Positions 16,663-24,587 of a stretch of DNA of 64,000 bases are shown piece by piece. The stretch covers positions 5,672 to 69,671 of the forward strand of contig CAJTYS010000022.1 in NCBI GenBank assembly GCA_910583765.1, read 5' to 3'. Source of the DNA: an uncultured Eubacteriales bacterium. Lineage in GTDB: Bacteria; Bacillota; Clostridia; Peptostreptococcales; Anaerovoracaceae. The notes beneath the pieces were generated by a model that was not told the origin of the DNA, did no database searches, and saw only the letters and a list, made by a program, of their open reading frames with translations. How positions within the stretch are numbered: position 1 is the first letter of the stretch; each line of letters starts with the position of its first letter. Made by a program: the position numbers and the translations under genes.

Positions 16663-18261
16663 TTATCTTCCGACTACGCCAGTGTTATTGATCAGTGTGT
16701 TCAATGCTTCGTCAAGGGTCGTCATGAGACGAGCCGCAGCATTATATGACTGCTGATACCGCATCAAATTCATGACTTCCTCATCCATGTAAACGCCGGA
16801 TACAGCGTCTTTATTATCAGCGATTTCATTGAGTACGCTAGTTCTGTTCGTCAAGACAGCGTCTGTCGCCTTTCTGTCAATTGCCTGCAGATTCTGAAGC
16901 TTGGTGTAAGCTTCAGGCAGCTTTCCTTTAAACGCCACATAATTCGGATTGTCCGCAGCATCAGATTTGAATTCCAATTCTTTCGCATTGAGAGCATCGA
17001 TCATTTTCAGCACATTGACGTTGGCTGTTGTATCGTCAGGAGCATCGCTCCCATCCGGTTTCTTGACATCTGTTATGATTCTTACCGTTCCATTGACCCA
17101 ATCATCTGCGACTTTCGTGTTGGATGCGGTGAATCCAGTCGTGGCTCCTGTGGTGGTGGTGAATAAGGCTCCGCCTCCAGCAGCGATATTCAGGTCATTT
17201 AACGTGGTTACCATTGTGTTAACCACAGCGTCAAACATTTTTTCGTAATACCCAATGCCATTGAAATCCGACGGTGGATTATCGAATCCTCCTGATTTAT
17301 TGAGAGCGTCCAGGTTCCCTTTGAGAACGCCGTGAGCCAGATTATCTGTGATATCATCAGGACCCTGTGTGATAGCGCTGCCATCCGCGTTCTTTCCGGT
17401 CAGATGCGTGACGCTGACTTTGCCCTTGCCATTAGCATCTGCCTCAAAGGAAACGCTTCCATGATTCGCGTCGTCTACCAGCACATACTTTGTTCCGTCC
17501 GCGCCTTTCAAGGTGATCTTTAAAGTGTCCACCTTGATGCCGCCGCCCAAATTCAAATCTTCATACTCCACATCGATTGGAAAGTAAGTGGCCAGCTCAT
17601 CGATCAAAGAATTTCTCTGGTCCTGCAGCTCCAAAGCCGCACCACCGAGGATCTGGGTGCTCTTGATAGATTTGTTCAACTCTACAATGGAATCCAGATA
17701 CTGGTTGATGTTCGGGATGTCCGTGGTTTCCATTTCAGAAATCGCGTCTGCCCGAACCGTGCCCAAAGTAGAAGCATGTTCGTGAATCACATTGAGCAAT
17801 GTCTCGAAGGATGAACGGACTAACGTGTCCGATGCGCCTTGGTTCGCGCTATCTGGCTGAGACATTTGATCTAATGCGGAGATGACTGCCTCAAGTCCCG
17901 CACTCACCGCTTCCTTGTCGATTTCGTCAAAAACTTCACCGATCTGTTTCAGGATGCTATCCTGTGCGTCTACGGTTCCGACTTTCGCCAGCTGATTCCT
18001 GTATTGTATGTCTAAAAACGGGTCGCGGATCTGAATGACTCCGGTCATTTCCACGCCCTGCCCGACCCTGCAGTCAGTCTGAGCCATGAAGTAGCTGGCT
18101 CCCGTGGGACTGATGCTGGCAAGATCCAGCCTTTGTCTTGTATATCCTTTTGTATTCACATTTGAGAGGTTCTGCCCTGTCACGTCCAGGGCCCTCTGGC
18201 TCGCTGCCAAAGCAAGCTGTGCTGTGGTGAATCCCGCAAATGTGGAACGCGTCATAGCCAT
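16663..18261 (-). CDS. flgK: Flagellar hook-filament junction protein FlgK (HAP1)
   Basis: 532 residues. The N-terminus matches hook/rod-family ends (ALDVTGQNLSNVNTKGYTRQ, about 24-43). The C-terminus has the characteristic segment MRYQQSYNAAARLMTTLDEA. The middle (about 200-420) is the variable outer domain. FlgK is secreted by the flagellar exporter, probably with FlgN as chaperone, and forms the first junction ring on the hook. The start follows AAGGAGG. It sits between flgN and flgL. Confidence 0.96.
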   Translation of the reverse strand: MAMTRSTFAGFTTAQLALAASQRALDVTGQNLSNVNTKGYTRQRLDLASISPTGASYFMAQTDCRVGQGVEMTGVIQIRDPFLDIQYRNQLAKVGTVDAQDSILKQIGEVFDEIDKEAVSAGLEAVISALDQMSQPDSANQGASDTLVRSSFETLLNVIHEHASTLGTVRADAISEMETTDIPNINQYLDSIVELNKSIKSTQILGGAALELQDQRNSLIDELATYFPIDVEYEDLNLGGGIKVDTLKITLKGADGTKYVLVDDANHGSVSFEADANGKGKVSVTHLTGKNADGSAITQGPDDITDNLAHGVLKGNLDALNKSGGFDNPPSDFNGIGYYEKMFDAVVNTMVTTLNDLNIAAGGGALFTTTTGATTGFTASNTKVADDWVNGTVRIITDVKKPDGSDAPDDTTANVNVLKMIDALNAKELEFKSDAADNPNYVAFKGKLPEAYTKLQNLQAIDRKATDAVLTNRTSVLNEIADNKDAVSGVYMDEEVMNLMRYQQSYNAAARLMTTLDEALNTLINNTGVVGR

Positions 18262-18290
18262 GGTCCATTGTCCTCCTTGTCTTCTATCCG

Positions 18291-18743
18291 CTATACCCTG
18301 CGACTCGTAAGCGGCCGATCCGTCTTCACGGTGCTGCCTTCCTGGTTGTACGCACCGTTTGGATCTTTGCTCTTGATCGCTTTGCCTATTTGCCTTAAAT
18401 GAATGTTCATTGTATCCATTGCGCTGCTGTTAGCTGATTGGAACAGACCAATGGAACGTTCCAATTCTTCAAACAGCTGCTGGAACTCCGCTTGCTGTCC
18501 TTCTGGGACTAGTCCGATGATTTCGCGAAAACGCTTTCCTTCCCAGCCGTTTGCTTTCTGCGCGTCTTCTCTTTTCTTTTCCAATCCCCGTAGTTTCAGC
18601 ACCACTGCCTGTTCCTGCGTCATGCAGTCTTCCAAAGCGACTAGATCGTTTTCTGTGACTGCTTTCAGCTTTTTCTCTTCCAGGGGCAGGTATTCATCGA
18701 AAAGGGCGATCATTTGCTTGATCACCGCTTGAAACTGTTCCAT
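18291..18743 (-). CDS. flgN: FlgN-type export chaperone for FlgK/FlgL
   Basis: 150 residues, almost entirely helical by composition (MEQFQAVIKQMIALFDEYLP, then long Glu/Lys/Leu stretches), with a basic C-terminal tail (SRRV). The family holds FlgK and FlgL in the cytoplasm before export. The ATG directly follows the flgM TAA, with AAGGGGG inside the end of flgM as ribosome site. Position between flgM and flgK matches the Bacillus order. Sequence conservation in this family is low, so the call leans on position. Confidence 0.85.
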   Translation of the reverse strand: MEQFQAVIKQMIALFDEYLPLEEKKLKAVTENDLVALEDCMTQEQAVVLKLRGLEKKREDAQKANGWEGKRFREIIGLVPEGQQAEFQQLFEELERSIGLFQSANSSAMDTMNIHLRQIGKAIKSKDPNGAYNQEGSTVKTDRPLTSRRV

Positions 18744-19055
18744 TTATACGGTCCCCCTTGTGAGCAGGATCCTTCCTGCGATGGCTTCGGGATCTATTTT
18801 ATAAATACCCTGCGACACCTGCTCTTTCAAGGCTGCGACCTTTTCCTCGGACACTGCCTGAAACACTTGGCCCGCGACTTCTTTCTTCGCGGCCTCTTCC
18901 AGCTTTTCTTCTGCGATCTGCCTTGAATTGGTATTGATCATGATCTGGTCAAATTTTTTCCCATTCTCTGATACAGACGCTGATTTTGCGCTTTTCACTG
19001 CTGTATTGACTGGATTGAGATAAGCATTCGTTGCAGAATCTATTGAAATTTTCAT
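18744..19055 (-). CDS. flgM: Anti-sigma-28 factor FlgM
   Basis: 103 residues from the ATG at 19055, which has GGGAGG 8 bases upstream; a GTG three codons earlier sits inside that site. The N-terminal half is polar and probably unfolded in the free state. The C-terminal half has the sigma-binding helices (AALKEQVSQGIYKIDPEAIA) and ends AGRILLTRGTV. FlgM inhibits the sigma factor encoded at 31757-32566 until hook completion, when it is exported or otherwise relieved. It is the first gene behind a sigma-28-type promoter, giving the usual negative feedback. Confidence 0.93.
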   Translation of the reverse strand: MKISIDSATNAYLNPVNTAVKSAKSASVSENGKKFDQIMINTNSRQIAEEKLEEAAKKEVAGQVFQAVSEEKVAALKEQVSQGIYKIDPEAIAGRILLTRGTV

Positions 19056-19108
19056 TATATGCACCTCCCTATAGCCCTTAAGCTGTGCATTCGGACTGCT
19101 ATATTAAT

Positions 19109-19135
19109 TTATCGTCATTTTTGCCGGAAATATTA
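19109..19135 (-). promoter_or_regulatory. Probable sigma-28 promoter of flgM-flgN-flgK-flgL-csrA operon
   Basis: On the minus strand, TAAT (19132-19135), 15 bases, then GACGATAA (19109-19116). The -10 matches the sigma-D/FliA consensus GCCGATAA at 7 of 8 positions. It lies about 54 bases upstream of the flgM start. The same -35/spacer combination occurs before fliD. The -35 overlaps the last bases of the upstream gene. Confidence 0.7.
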
Positions 19136-20395
19136 AGTATTATTTCCGGGCTCTTTCTTTTTTTTAAATTTTTCTTTCAGCGGCTGAATGAAGCTGAATT
19201 TGCTTTTGATGGCAGCTTTCTTTTTTCCTAGGGCATGTTTGATGTTGACACAGCGGCGAAGGATGGAGTATTTTGCTTTTCGCCATTGTCTGCCTGTGAG
19301 CCGCTTGAGCCAGCACAAAGGCAATAGATATCCCGATTTCTCCAATTCTGGATAAATCGTTTCCATGTAATCCCGATCCGGAAACCATAGTTCAATCAGT
19401 TCCCGCCGTTTTTCCCGCTTCAAATCCCTGGCATAAATATCAGCCACCTCTTTTACTAGCGGCAGCAGCTGTTCATTCTCTTCTCTGGCCTCTGTGCCTT
19501 TTGACGTGATGTAGGTTTCCATGGCCATCAGCAGCTCCAAGTCTTCCCCAAAATCCTCCACCTGTCCGAACCACATGGCTGCCAGTTTTACGATCATTTC
19601 ACCGAACCAGTCGATCTCCAGACGCTTTAATTCTTTATTGATTTCTTTCCAATCCAGGCGTTCATAGCAGCGCAGATAGCACTGCCATAGATCCAGCATG
19701 TCTCGAATTTCCAGGTGGCCTCTGGCATACCGCTCCGCCAGCAATGCGATATAATAAAGATAGAAATCATTGGCATCCTGCATATGCAGATATTGACTGC
19801 CTTTTTTCGTTTTAAAAGGCTTTGGCGGGAGAGAGAAATATTTTGTCGTCTTCTTGTTGGTAAACACCAGCTTTTCAATAAACAGAACATAAAGGCCGCT
19901 GCTCTTGTAGAACCAGCGATCACCCGGGTTGATATCCTGGCCTCGAGGCGCTTTTTCTTCAAAATCCAAAGCGTTCATGGCTTTGACCAAAGCTTCCGCC
20001 TTTCCTGATTCTACGAGAAAACGCAGAGGAGCCGGATAACGCTGCTCTCTCTTTTCATAACAGTTCCGCAATATGGTTTCTTCCAGCTCCATGGCATGAA
20101 TCTTCGCACGTTCTAATGCAGCGGTCACTTCTTTTTCCACGGTCTGATACCGCTCTTGGGTGATGACCGTGTAATGATACCGCTCTTCAAACATGCTCCG
20201 CCACTTCATCAGACCTTTTGCTGACATGCTAATCACTGGCCCATACAGCACATTGGTCACATGATGGTAGTCGGCCAGCTTGTACAATTTGCCCCAATCA
20301 GGTTCGTTTTGCCATGCTGGTATGCTGTCATTGTTCACCACAGCTGACAGCAGCGCTAAAAGGCACTGCAGTTCATAGTCTTTGTTTTTGTTCAT
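19133..20395 (-). CDS. Nucleotidyltransferase-fold family protein (NTP_transf_5-like), catalytic motif degenerate
   Basis: 420 residues. The N-terminal helical region (LLALLSAVVNNDSI, then WGKLYKLADYHHVTNVLYG) and the C-terminal half (DFYLYYIALLAERYARGHLE, then IRDMLDLWQCYLRC, DWKEINKELKRL) match the layout of uncharacterised nucleotidyltransferases of the PF14907 type. The strand that should carry the DxD metal site reads YPAPLRFLVES, without the acidic pair, so catalysis is doubtful. The tail is very basic (KHALGKKKAAIKSK). It overlaps the FtsE-like gene by 23 bases and is transcribed with it. I cannot give a function; a binding or regulatory role is possible. Confidence 0.6.
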   Translation of the reverse strand: MNKNKDYELQCLLALLSAVVNNDSIPAWQNEPDWGKLYKLADYHHVTNVLYGPVISMSAKGLMKWRSMFEERYHYTVITQERYQTVEKEVTAALERAKIHAMELEETILRNCYEKREQRYPAPLRFLVESGKAEALVKAMNALDFEEKAPRGQDINPGDRWFYKSSGLYVLFIEKLVFTNKKTTKYFSLPPKPFKTKKGSQYLHMQDANDFYLYYIALLAERYARGHLEIRDMLDLWQCYLRCYERLDWKEINKELKRLEIDWFGEMIVKLAAMWFGQVEDFGEDLELLMAMETYITSKGTEAREENEQLLPLVKEVADIYARDLKREKRRELIELWFPDRDYMETIYPELEKSGYLLPLCWLKRLTGRQWRKAKYSILRRCVNIKHALGKKKAAIKSKFSFIQPLKEKFKKKKEPGNNT

Positions 20396-21137
20396 TCCTA
20401 ATGCGCCTCTCTTCTATAACATCAAAGGCTTTGTAGTTATATACTGCCCTCTTTTCATCTGCGATCAGACGGCCCGCGGATAATGTGAGCACTCGCTTTT
20501 TCATAATAGACACCAGTTCCTTGTCATGGCTTCCTATGATAATGGTCACGCCCAACCGATTCAGTTCATCCAGCAGACACATCAAGTCCCAGGCTTTATC
20601 GGAATCCAGGTTGGCTGTGGGCTCATCCGCGATGAGGATGCCTGGGTTGACCACTAGCGCTCTTGCCAGCAGCACTCTTGCGGTCTCACCCGCGGAAATT
20701 TCATCTGGAAAAGCCCAGATCCGGTGGGAGACTCCTACTGTCCGCAGTGTCTGTATGACTCTTTTTTTGAAAAGCCGCTGTGGTTGGCCTGTCGCGCGCA
20801 TGGCCAGTTCCAAGTTCTCATAAACGCTGCGGTCCCGGAGAAGTCCATACTCCTCCTGCATCAACCCAATTTTCCTGCGCAAAAAAGGGACTTCCCATTC
20901 CGCAAGGGAAGTCACTTCTGTTCCTTTTACCCAGATTTCCCCTTTGCTGGGCAAAAGCTGTCTGCTGATCAATTTTAAAAGAGTGCTTTTGCCTGCTCCG
21001 CTTCGACCGATCACGAAGACGAATTCCCCTGTTTCCACAGAAAACGAAACGTTTTCCAATGCGTATTCCCCTTCGCCGTACAGCTTATCTACGTTTTTAA
21101 AAATGATCTCTTTTTCTTTTTTCTTTTCCCTTCTCAT
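20373..21137 (-). CDS. FtsE-like ABC transporter ATP-binding protein without a permease partner
   Basis: 254 residues. Walker A GRSGAGKST, Q-loop region GLMQEEYGLL, Walker B ILIADEPTANLD and H-loop GSHDKEL are all present. The signature is ISAGETARV rather than LSGGQQQRV. Overall it resembles FtsE/LolD ATPases, which work with a membrane protein such as FtsX. No FtsX or other permease is adjacent. Instead the gene overlaps the nucleotidyltransferase-fold gene and sits inside the flagellar locus after the fliD-fliS group. The extra basic N-terminus (MRREKKKEKE) and a C-terminal extension past the ATPase core are unusual. Confidence 0.85.
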   Translation of the reverse strand: MRREKKKEKEIIFKNVDKLYGEGEYALENVSFSVETGEFVFVIGRSGAGKSTLLKLISRQLLPSKGEIWVKGTEVTSLAEWEVPFLRRKIGLMQEEYGLLRDRSVYENLELAMRATGQPQRLFKKRVIQTLRTVGVSHRIWAFPDEISAGETARVLLARALVVNPGILIADEPTANLDSDKAWDLMCLLDELNRLGVTIIIGSHDKELVSIMKKRVLTLSAGRLIADEKRAVYNYKAFDVIEERRIRNEQKQRL

Positions 21138-21150
21138 GCCCCTAATCCTT

Positions 21151-21205
21151 AAAAAGGGGAATCACAGCCCCGCTGGTGATCAATCCGGCAGATCCTGCAA
21201 TCCCC
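21151..21205 (-). terminator. Probable terminator after the fliD-fliS-chaperone group
   Basis: On the minus strand, GGGGATTGCAG (21195-21205) pairs imperfectly with CTGTGATTCCCC (21156-21167) around a loop of about 27 bases, followed by five T. It lies just past the stop at 21212. The large loop and mismatches make read-through to the ABC gene likely. Confidence 0.45.
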
Positions 21206-21211
21206 TCTTTA

Positions 21212-21634
21212 TCATTTCTCGTAAAACGAATCTTCCCCTGCGATCCGTCTGCTCATTCTTTCATCAATGATACGAATCTCGTCTAACAATCGCTGACAGC
21301 GATTTATGGTTTCAACGACTTTGCCAGCCATGTCATCCTGGGCTTCTGCCGCCTTTCCCTGCAGCAGTTCATTGATTTCCTGCTGCGTTTCTTTGCGCAG
21401 CTGCATTTTGAAAGCCTGCGCCTCCTGTGTGTTCATAGCGACTGCTTCCAGTTCTTCTCCCCGCATCTTGAGCAGCATTTCCACAGACACTTGATCGTTC
21501 CTGCTCAGACTGTCCCCGATCTCTTTGGTCAGCCGCAGGACTTCATCCAAATGGCCTGCTCTGCTATGAACTAATTTCAATATGGTCAGCATCCATTCTT
21601 TGCGGTATTCGGACATCGGCTCTTTTTCATTCAT
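21212..21634 (-). CDS. FliT/FlgN-like helical protein, probable flagellar chaperone
   Basis: 140 residues, highly charged and helical (ILKLVHSRAGHLDEVLRLTK, LRKETQQEINELLQG). It lies immediately after fliS with an ATGA overlap, the slot occupied by fliT in many flagellar loci. FliT and FlgN proteins share little sequence but similar helical hairpins. I infer a cytoplasmic chaperone for an export substrate such as FliD, mainly from position and composition. Confidence 0.55.
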   Translation of the reverse strand: MNEKEPMSEYRKEWMLTILKLVHSRAGHLDEVLRLTKEIGDSLSRNDQVSVEMLLKMRGEELEAVAMNTQEAQAFKMQLRKETQQEINELLQGKAAEAQDDMAGKVVETINRCQRLLDEIRIIDERMSRRIAGEDSFYEK

Positions 21635-22002
21635 TCTGCCTGTTTCCCCGCTTCCTCAAACGCATCACGCAGCTCTTTGACCAGAGGTTTCATTTCTTCG
21701 ATGATCTGCGGGTTACGGCCAGCCTCTACCCTGCTAAGTTCGTAAAGGAAGAAATCATACATCTGCCGAAGTTCTCTGCTAATTCCATATTCTGAGTTCA
21801 GGGTGTTTTTCAGATACAGGACGATCTCTCTGCTCCTGCTGACAGAAGCGTTGAAAAGCGGATAATCTTCCTTTTCCAAAGCTAGTGACGCTCTGGTCAG
21901 TCTCTTGATCAATTCATCGTAAAGGAGCAGGAGCATCTCTCCTGAAGTCATTGTCATCACTGACTGCTCCTTGTATTGCTGATATCCATTATTTAGACTC
22001 AT
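21631..22002 (-). CDS. fliS: Flagellin export chaperone FliS
   Basis: 123 residues, normal for FliS. It has the conserved N-terminal region NGYQQYKEQSVMTMTSGEML and LLLLYDELIKRL, with NSEYGISRELRQMYDFFLYE in the third helix. FliS binds the C-terminus of flagellin in the cytoplasm and hands it to FlhA. It lies 17 bases after fliD. Confidence 0.95.
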   Translation of the reverse strand: MSLNNGYQQYKEQSVMTMTSGEMLLLLYDELIKRLTRASLALEKEDYPLFNASVSRSREIVLYLKNTLNSEYGISRELRQMYDFFLYELSRVEAGRNPQIIEEMKPLVKELRDAFEEAGKQAE

Positions 22003-22019
22003 ATCATTCCTCGCTTTTT

Positions 22020-24464
22020 TTAATATCCGCCGGACAGCTGTGATAAGTAGCTGCTCTGATTATTCATCTGGGAAATCAGTGATTCCAGCTGTGTGAACTG
22101 CGAAATGTAACGATTTTCTTCTGTTTCCAGACGATCCAACAAACGGTCGATGGTTTTCGCGATGCCGTCCATCTGCGTTTTTATGCTGTTTTCCAAGAGG
22201 GACAGCGGTGAATGTTCAGAACCTGCTCTCTGAACCAAAACGCCTTTTGTCGCACCGACAGTGCCCGTGTACCGGTTCATGACGGTTTTCATGTTTTCCA
22301 TGAGTCCACCAGATACCTGGTTGCCGTCTGCGTCTGTGCCGGCTGTCCTGGTAAAGAGTTCTTCTACTTTTTCAGGATCTGTTTCCAGCGCTGCCTTGAA
22401 TTTGGCTTCATCAAAGACCAGTTTTCCATTATCCGAGTAGGTGGAGGAAACGGAAATTCCGATTTCTGACAGCGCCTGACGGTCTGCGGAAGGCAGGATG
22501 AAACGCAAGTCATTAGCAAATCTTCTCAGGTCAGAGTCGCCATAGAACAAGCCCACCTTGGCCTGCTCGTTCCACTCCTTGATTTCTGACTCAGACATGT
22601 CTTCCTTCTGGCTGCCTGTCAACGGACTGTTGCAGTCGCGATTCGGCTTTGTTTTCAGCTCTTTGTTGACCTGTTCTAGGATCTCGTTGAAAGCATTGAT
22701 CATGTCTTTGACGACTTTTGTGGTATTTTCCGTGTCAACCTTTGCGTCAAAAGTGATGGCTTCCGTGTCATCAATCTTGTTGCCGTCTTTATCATATCCG
22801 AATGTGCCTTTCAGACTGACAGTCATGCCGTCCATAGTAAAGGCGTTGCTGTCACGATAAATATCAACGGCTTCATCTTCACCCGCATACTGAACGGAAA
22901 CAATCGCGTCCTGACCATTGACAGCCTTTCCATTTGTTCCTGCGCCAAACAGTACATCGGAAAAGGCGCCTTCCATCTTGATTTCTCCGCTGGCACCCTT
23001 CTGATTGGAAGTGATGACAAAACGGTCAGAGTTCTTCTGATAGGAAATCTTCACATCGGCATCGCTCTTGTTGATCGCGTCCATGACTTCCTGCACAGTG
23101 CTGTCCGCAGTGATGCCAGTGATCTTAACGCCATTGATCGTCAAATCCAGTTCCTGACCATCTGCGAGAGCCTCTGTCCCTGCCAAACCGGAATCTTTGA
23201 TTTTTCCATCCAGATTAACCCTGTTGGAAGTGTGCATGTTCACGCCAAAGAGACCGCTTGCTCCCAGCATGCCCGCGCTTCCGTCCGCGATGGACAGTGT
23301 GGCGGTTTTATCCTCCTCATAAACAAAGTTTCCATTCGCATCTTTTATCTGATTTCCATCTTTATCTGTTGCGATTTTACTAGCATTCGTTGTCTGGAAC
23401 GTTAGTTTGGAGGTGTCTGTGCCATCTACTGGGCTCAAGTCTACCTTGATCCGATTCTTTCCAAAGGCAGAATTCAGTTTTGTCTGAAGTTCATCCTTCA
23501 ATTCCGTCATATTCTTCAAATCATCGCTGAGCTTGATTTCTTTTTTCACGCCGTTGTATTCAAATGTCAGGGTCTTGCCTGCCAGCATTTCTGTCATGGT
23601 GGTCTCTTTAATGGCGGAAGCTTCGTTTTTCGCCTCTACTGCCACACCCTTTTCCAGCTTTATGTTTGCTTCCAGTTTTTCGCCTTCGCCAATAAAGCCC
23701 AGGTGTTCTAAAACACGGCCAGTGCCGCCAGCGAGCTCAAAGGTGTTTCCGCTTCCATCTTTGCTGGTGAGGGTCAGCTTGCCATCAGCGTTGACGCCTG
23801 CTGACAAAAGCGTGTTCAATTTTGCTGTGGTCCCGTTGTTATCCACTATGACATCTGCCTGTTCAAAGGCCTTGTTCAAAGCTTTTGCCAAGTCTTCCGG
23901 CTTGTTAAAATCAAGATCCGGATCATCTTCTATCTTGGCAAAGATGACCTGGTCACCGTATTTAAACTCGATCTCCTGTCCAACAACCAAATTTTTCGAT
24001 GTGGTCGTGCTGAAGTCATTGGCCATGGCTCCAAACACCAGCTTGTTTGTGGATACTGTGCTGCCGGTGATCTTTGCGTCAGCAGCCATCTGTTTGACTC
24101 CTGTGATGGAGAACAGGTCAGCGGAATTCGCGGCGCCTGTCACGCTGACGTATTTACTGTTTTCTCCTACTGCCGTGATATTGGTTCTGGAAAAGAGCTG
24201 ATTACTGCTCAGATTAGTGGCAGATGAAGAATAAGACGCATAAGTATTCACAAAATTGTAGCCTTTATCTATAATGCCTCTCAAAGCTGTCTGCTGCCAC
24301 TGCAGCTTATCTGACTTTTGCTTTTGCTGTTCGATTTTTGTTCTAGTCCCATAGGTCAGCTGTTCGATCAATGTGTCTCGATCCAGCCCGCTGGATAGTC
24401 CACCATATCCTCTGAGGGAGGAAGTGGAGCTAAGGCCTCCAGTTATTGAGTTAATTGATGCCAT
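22020..24464 (-). CDS. fliD: Flagellar filament cap protein FliD (HAP2)
   Basis: 814 residues from the ATG at 24464. The frame also has a GTG at 24473, but that GTG is part of the AAGGAGTG ribosome site. The N-terminus shows the FliD_N region GLSSGLDRDTLIEQLTYG. The C-terminus has the conserved coiled-coil IAKTIDRLLDRLETEENRYI and ends LISQMNNQSSYLSQLSGGY. The long middle (about 130-560) forms the variable cap-plate domains; it makes this FliD larger than the usual 450-700 residues. It is exported and caps the growing filament. First gene behind a sigma-28-type promoter. Confidence 0.95.
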   Translation of the reverse strand: MASINSITGGLSSTSSLRGYGGLSSGLDRDTLIEQLTYGTRTKIEQQKQKSDKLQWQQTALRGIIDKGYNFVNTYASYSSSATNLSSNQLFSRTNITAVGENSKYVSVTGAANSADLFSITGVKQMAADAKITGSTVSTNKLVFGAMANDFSTTTSKNLVVGQEIEFKYGDQVIFAKIEDDPDLDFNKPEDLAKALNKAFEQADVIVDNNGTTAKLNTLLSAGVNADGKLTLTSKDGSGNTFELAGGTGRVLEHLGFIGEGEKLEANIKLEKGVAVEAKNEASAIKETTMTEMLAGKTLTFEYNGVKKEIKLSDDLKNMTELKDELQTKLNSAFGKNRIKVDLSPVDGTDTSKLTFQTTNASKIATDKDGNQIKDANGNFVYEEDKTATLSIADGSAGMLGASGLFGVNMHTSNRVNLDGKIKDSGLAGTEALADGQELDLTINGVKITGITADSTVQEVMDAINKSDADVKISYQKNSDRFVITSNQKGASGEIKMEGAFSDVLFGAGTNGKAVNGQDAIVSVQYAGEDEAVDIYRDSNAFTMDGMTVSLKGTFGYDKDGNKIDDTEAITFDAKVDTENTTKVVKDMINAFNEILEQVNKELKTKPNRDCNSPLTGSQKEDMSESEIKEWNEQAKVGLFYGDSDLRRFANDLRFILPSADRQALSEIGISVSSTYSDNGKLVFDEAKFKAALETDPEKVEELFTRTAGTDADGNQVSGGLMENMKTVMNRYTGTVGATKGVLVQRAGSEHSPLSLLENSIKTQMDGIAKTIDRLLDRLETEENRYISQFTQLESLISQMNNQSSYLSQLSGGY

Positions 24465-24518
24465 CCTGATCACTCCTTTTTATATCTAATCTTTTCATAT
24501 ACAAGTTATCTTATTGGT

Positions 24519-24545
24519 TTATCGGCAGTTTTCCAGTGAAAATTA
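24519..24545 (-). promoter_or_regulatory. Sigma-28 promoter of fliD-fliS
   Basis: On the minus strand, TAAT (24542-24545), exactly 15 bases, then GCCGATAA (24519-24526), a perfect match to the sigma-D/FliA -10. About 55 bases upstream of the fliD start. Confidence 0.82.
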
Positions 24546-24548
24546 ATA

Positions 24549-24574
24549 GAGAAAGCAATAAAAATCGCTTTCTC
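24549..24574 (-). terminator. Hairpin at the end of the early flagellar block
   Basis: An 8-bp perfect stem GAGAAAGC / GCTTTCTC (24549-24556 and 24567-24574) with a 10-base AU-rich loop, 14 bases past the stop at 24588. The U tract after it is broken (TATTAATTTTC), so termination may be partial. Confidence 0.45.
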
Positions 24575-24587
24575 CTGCATCTTTTTG

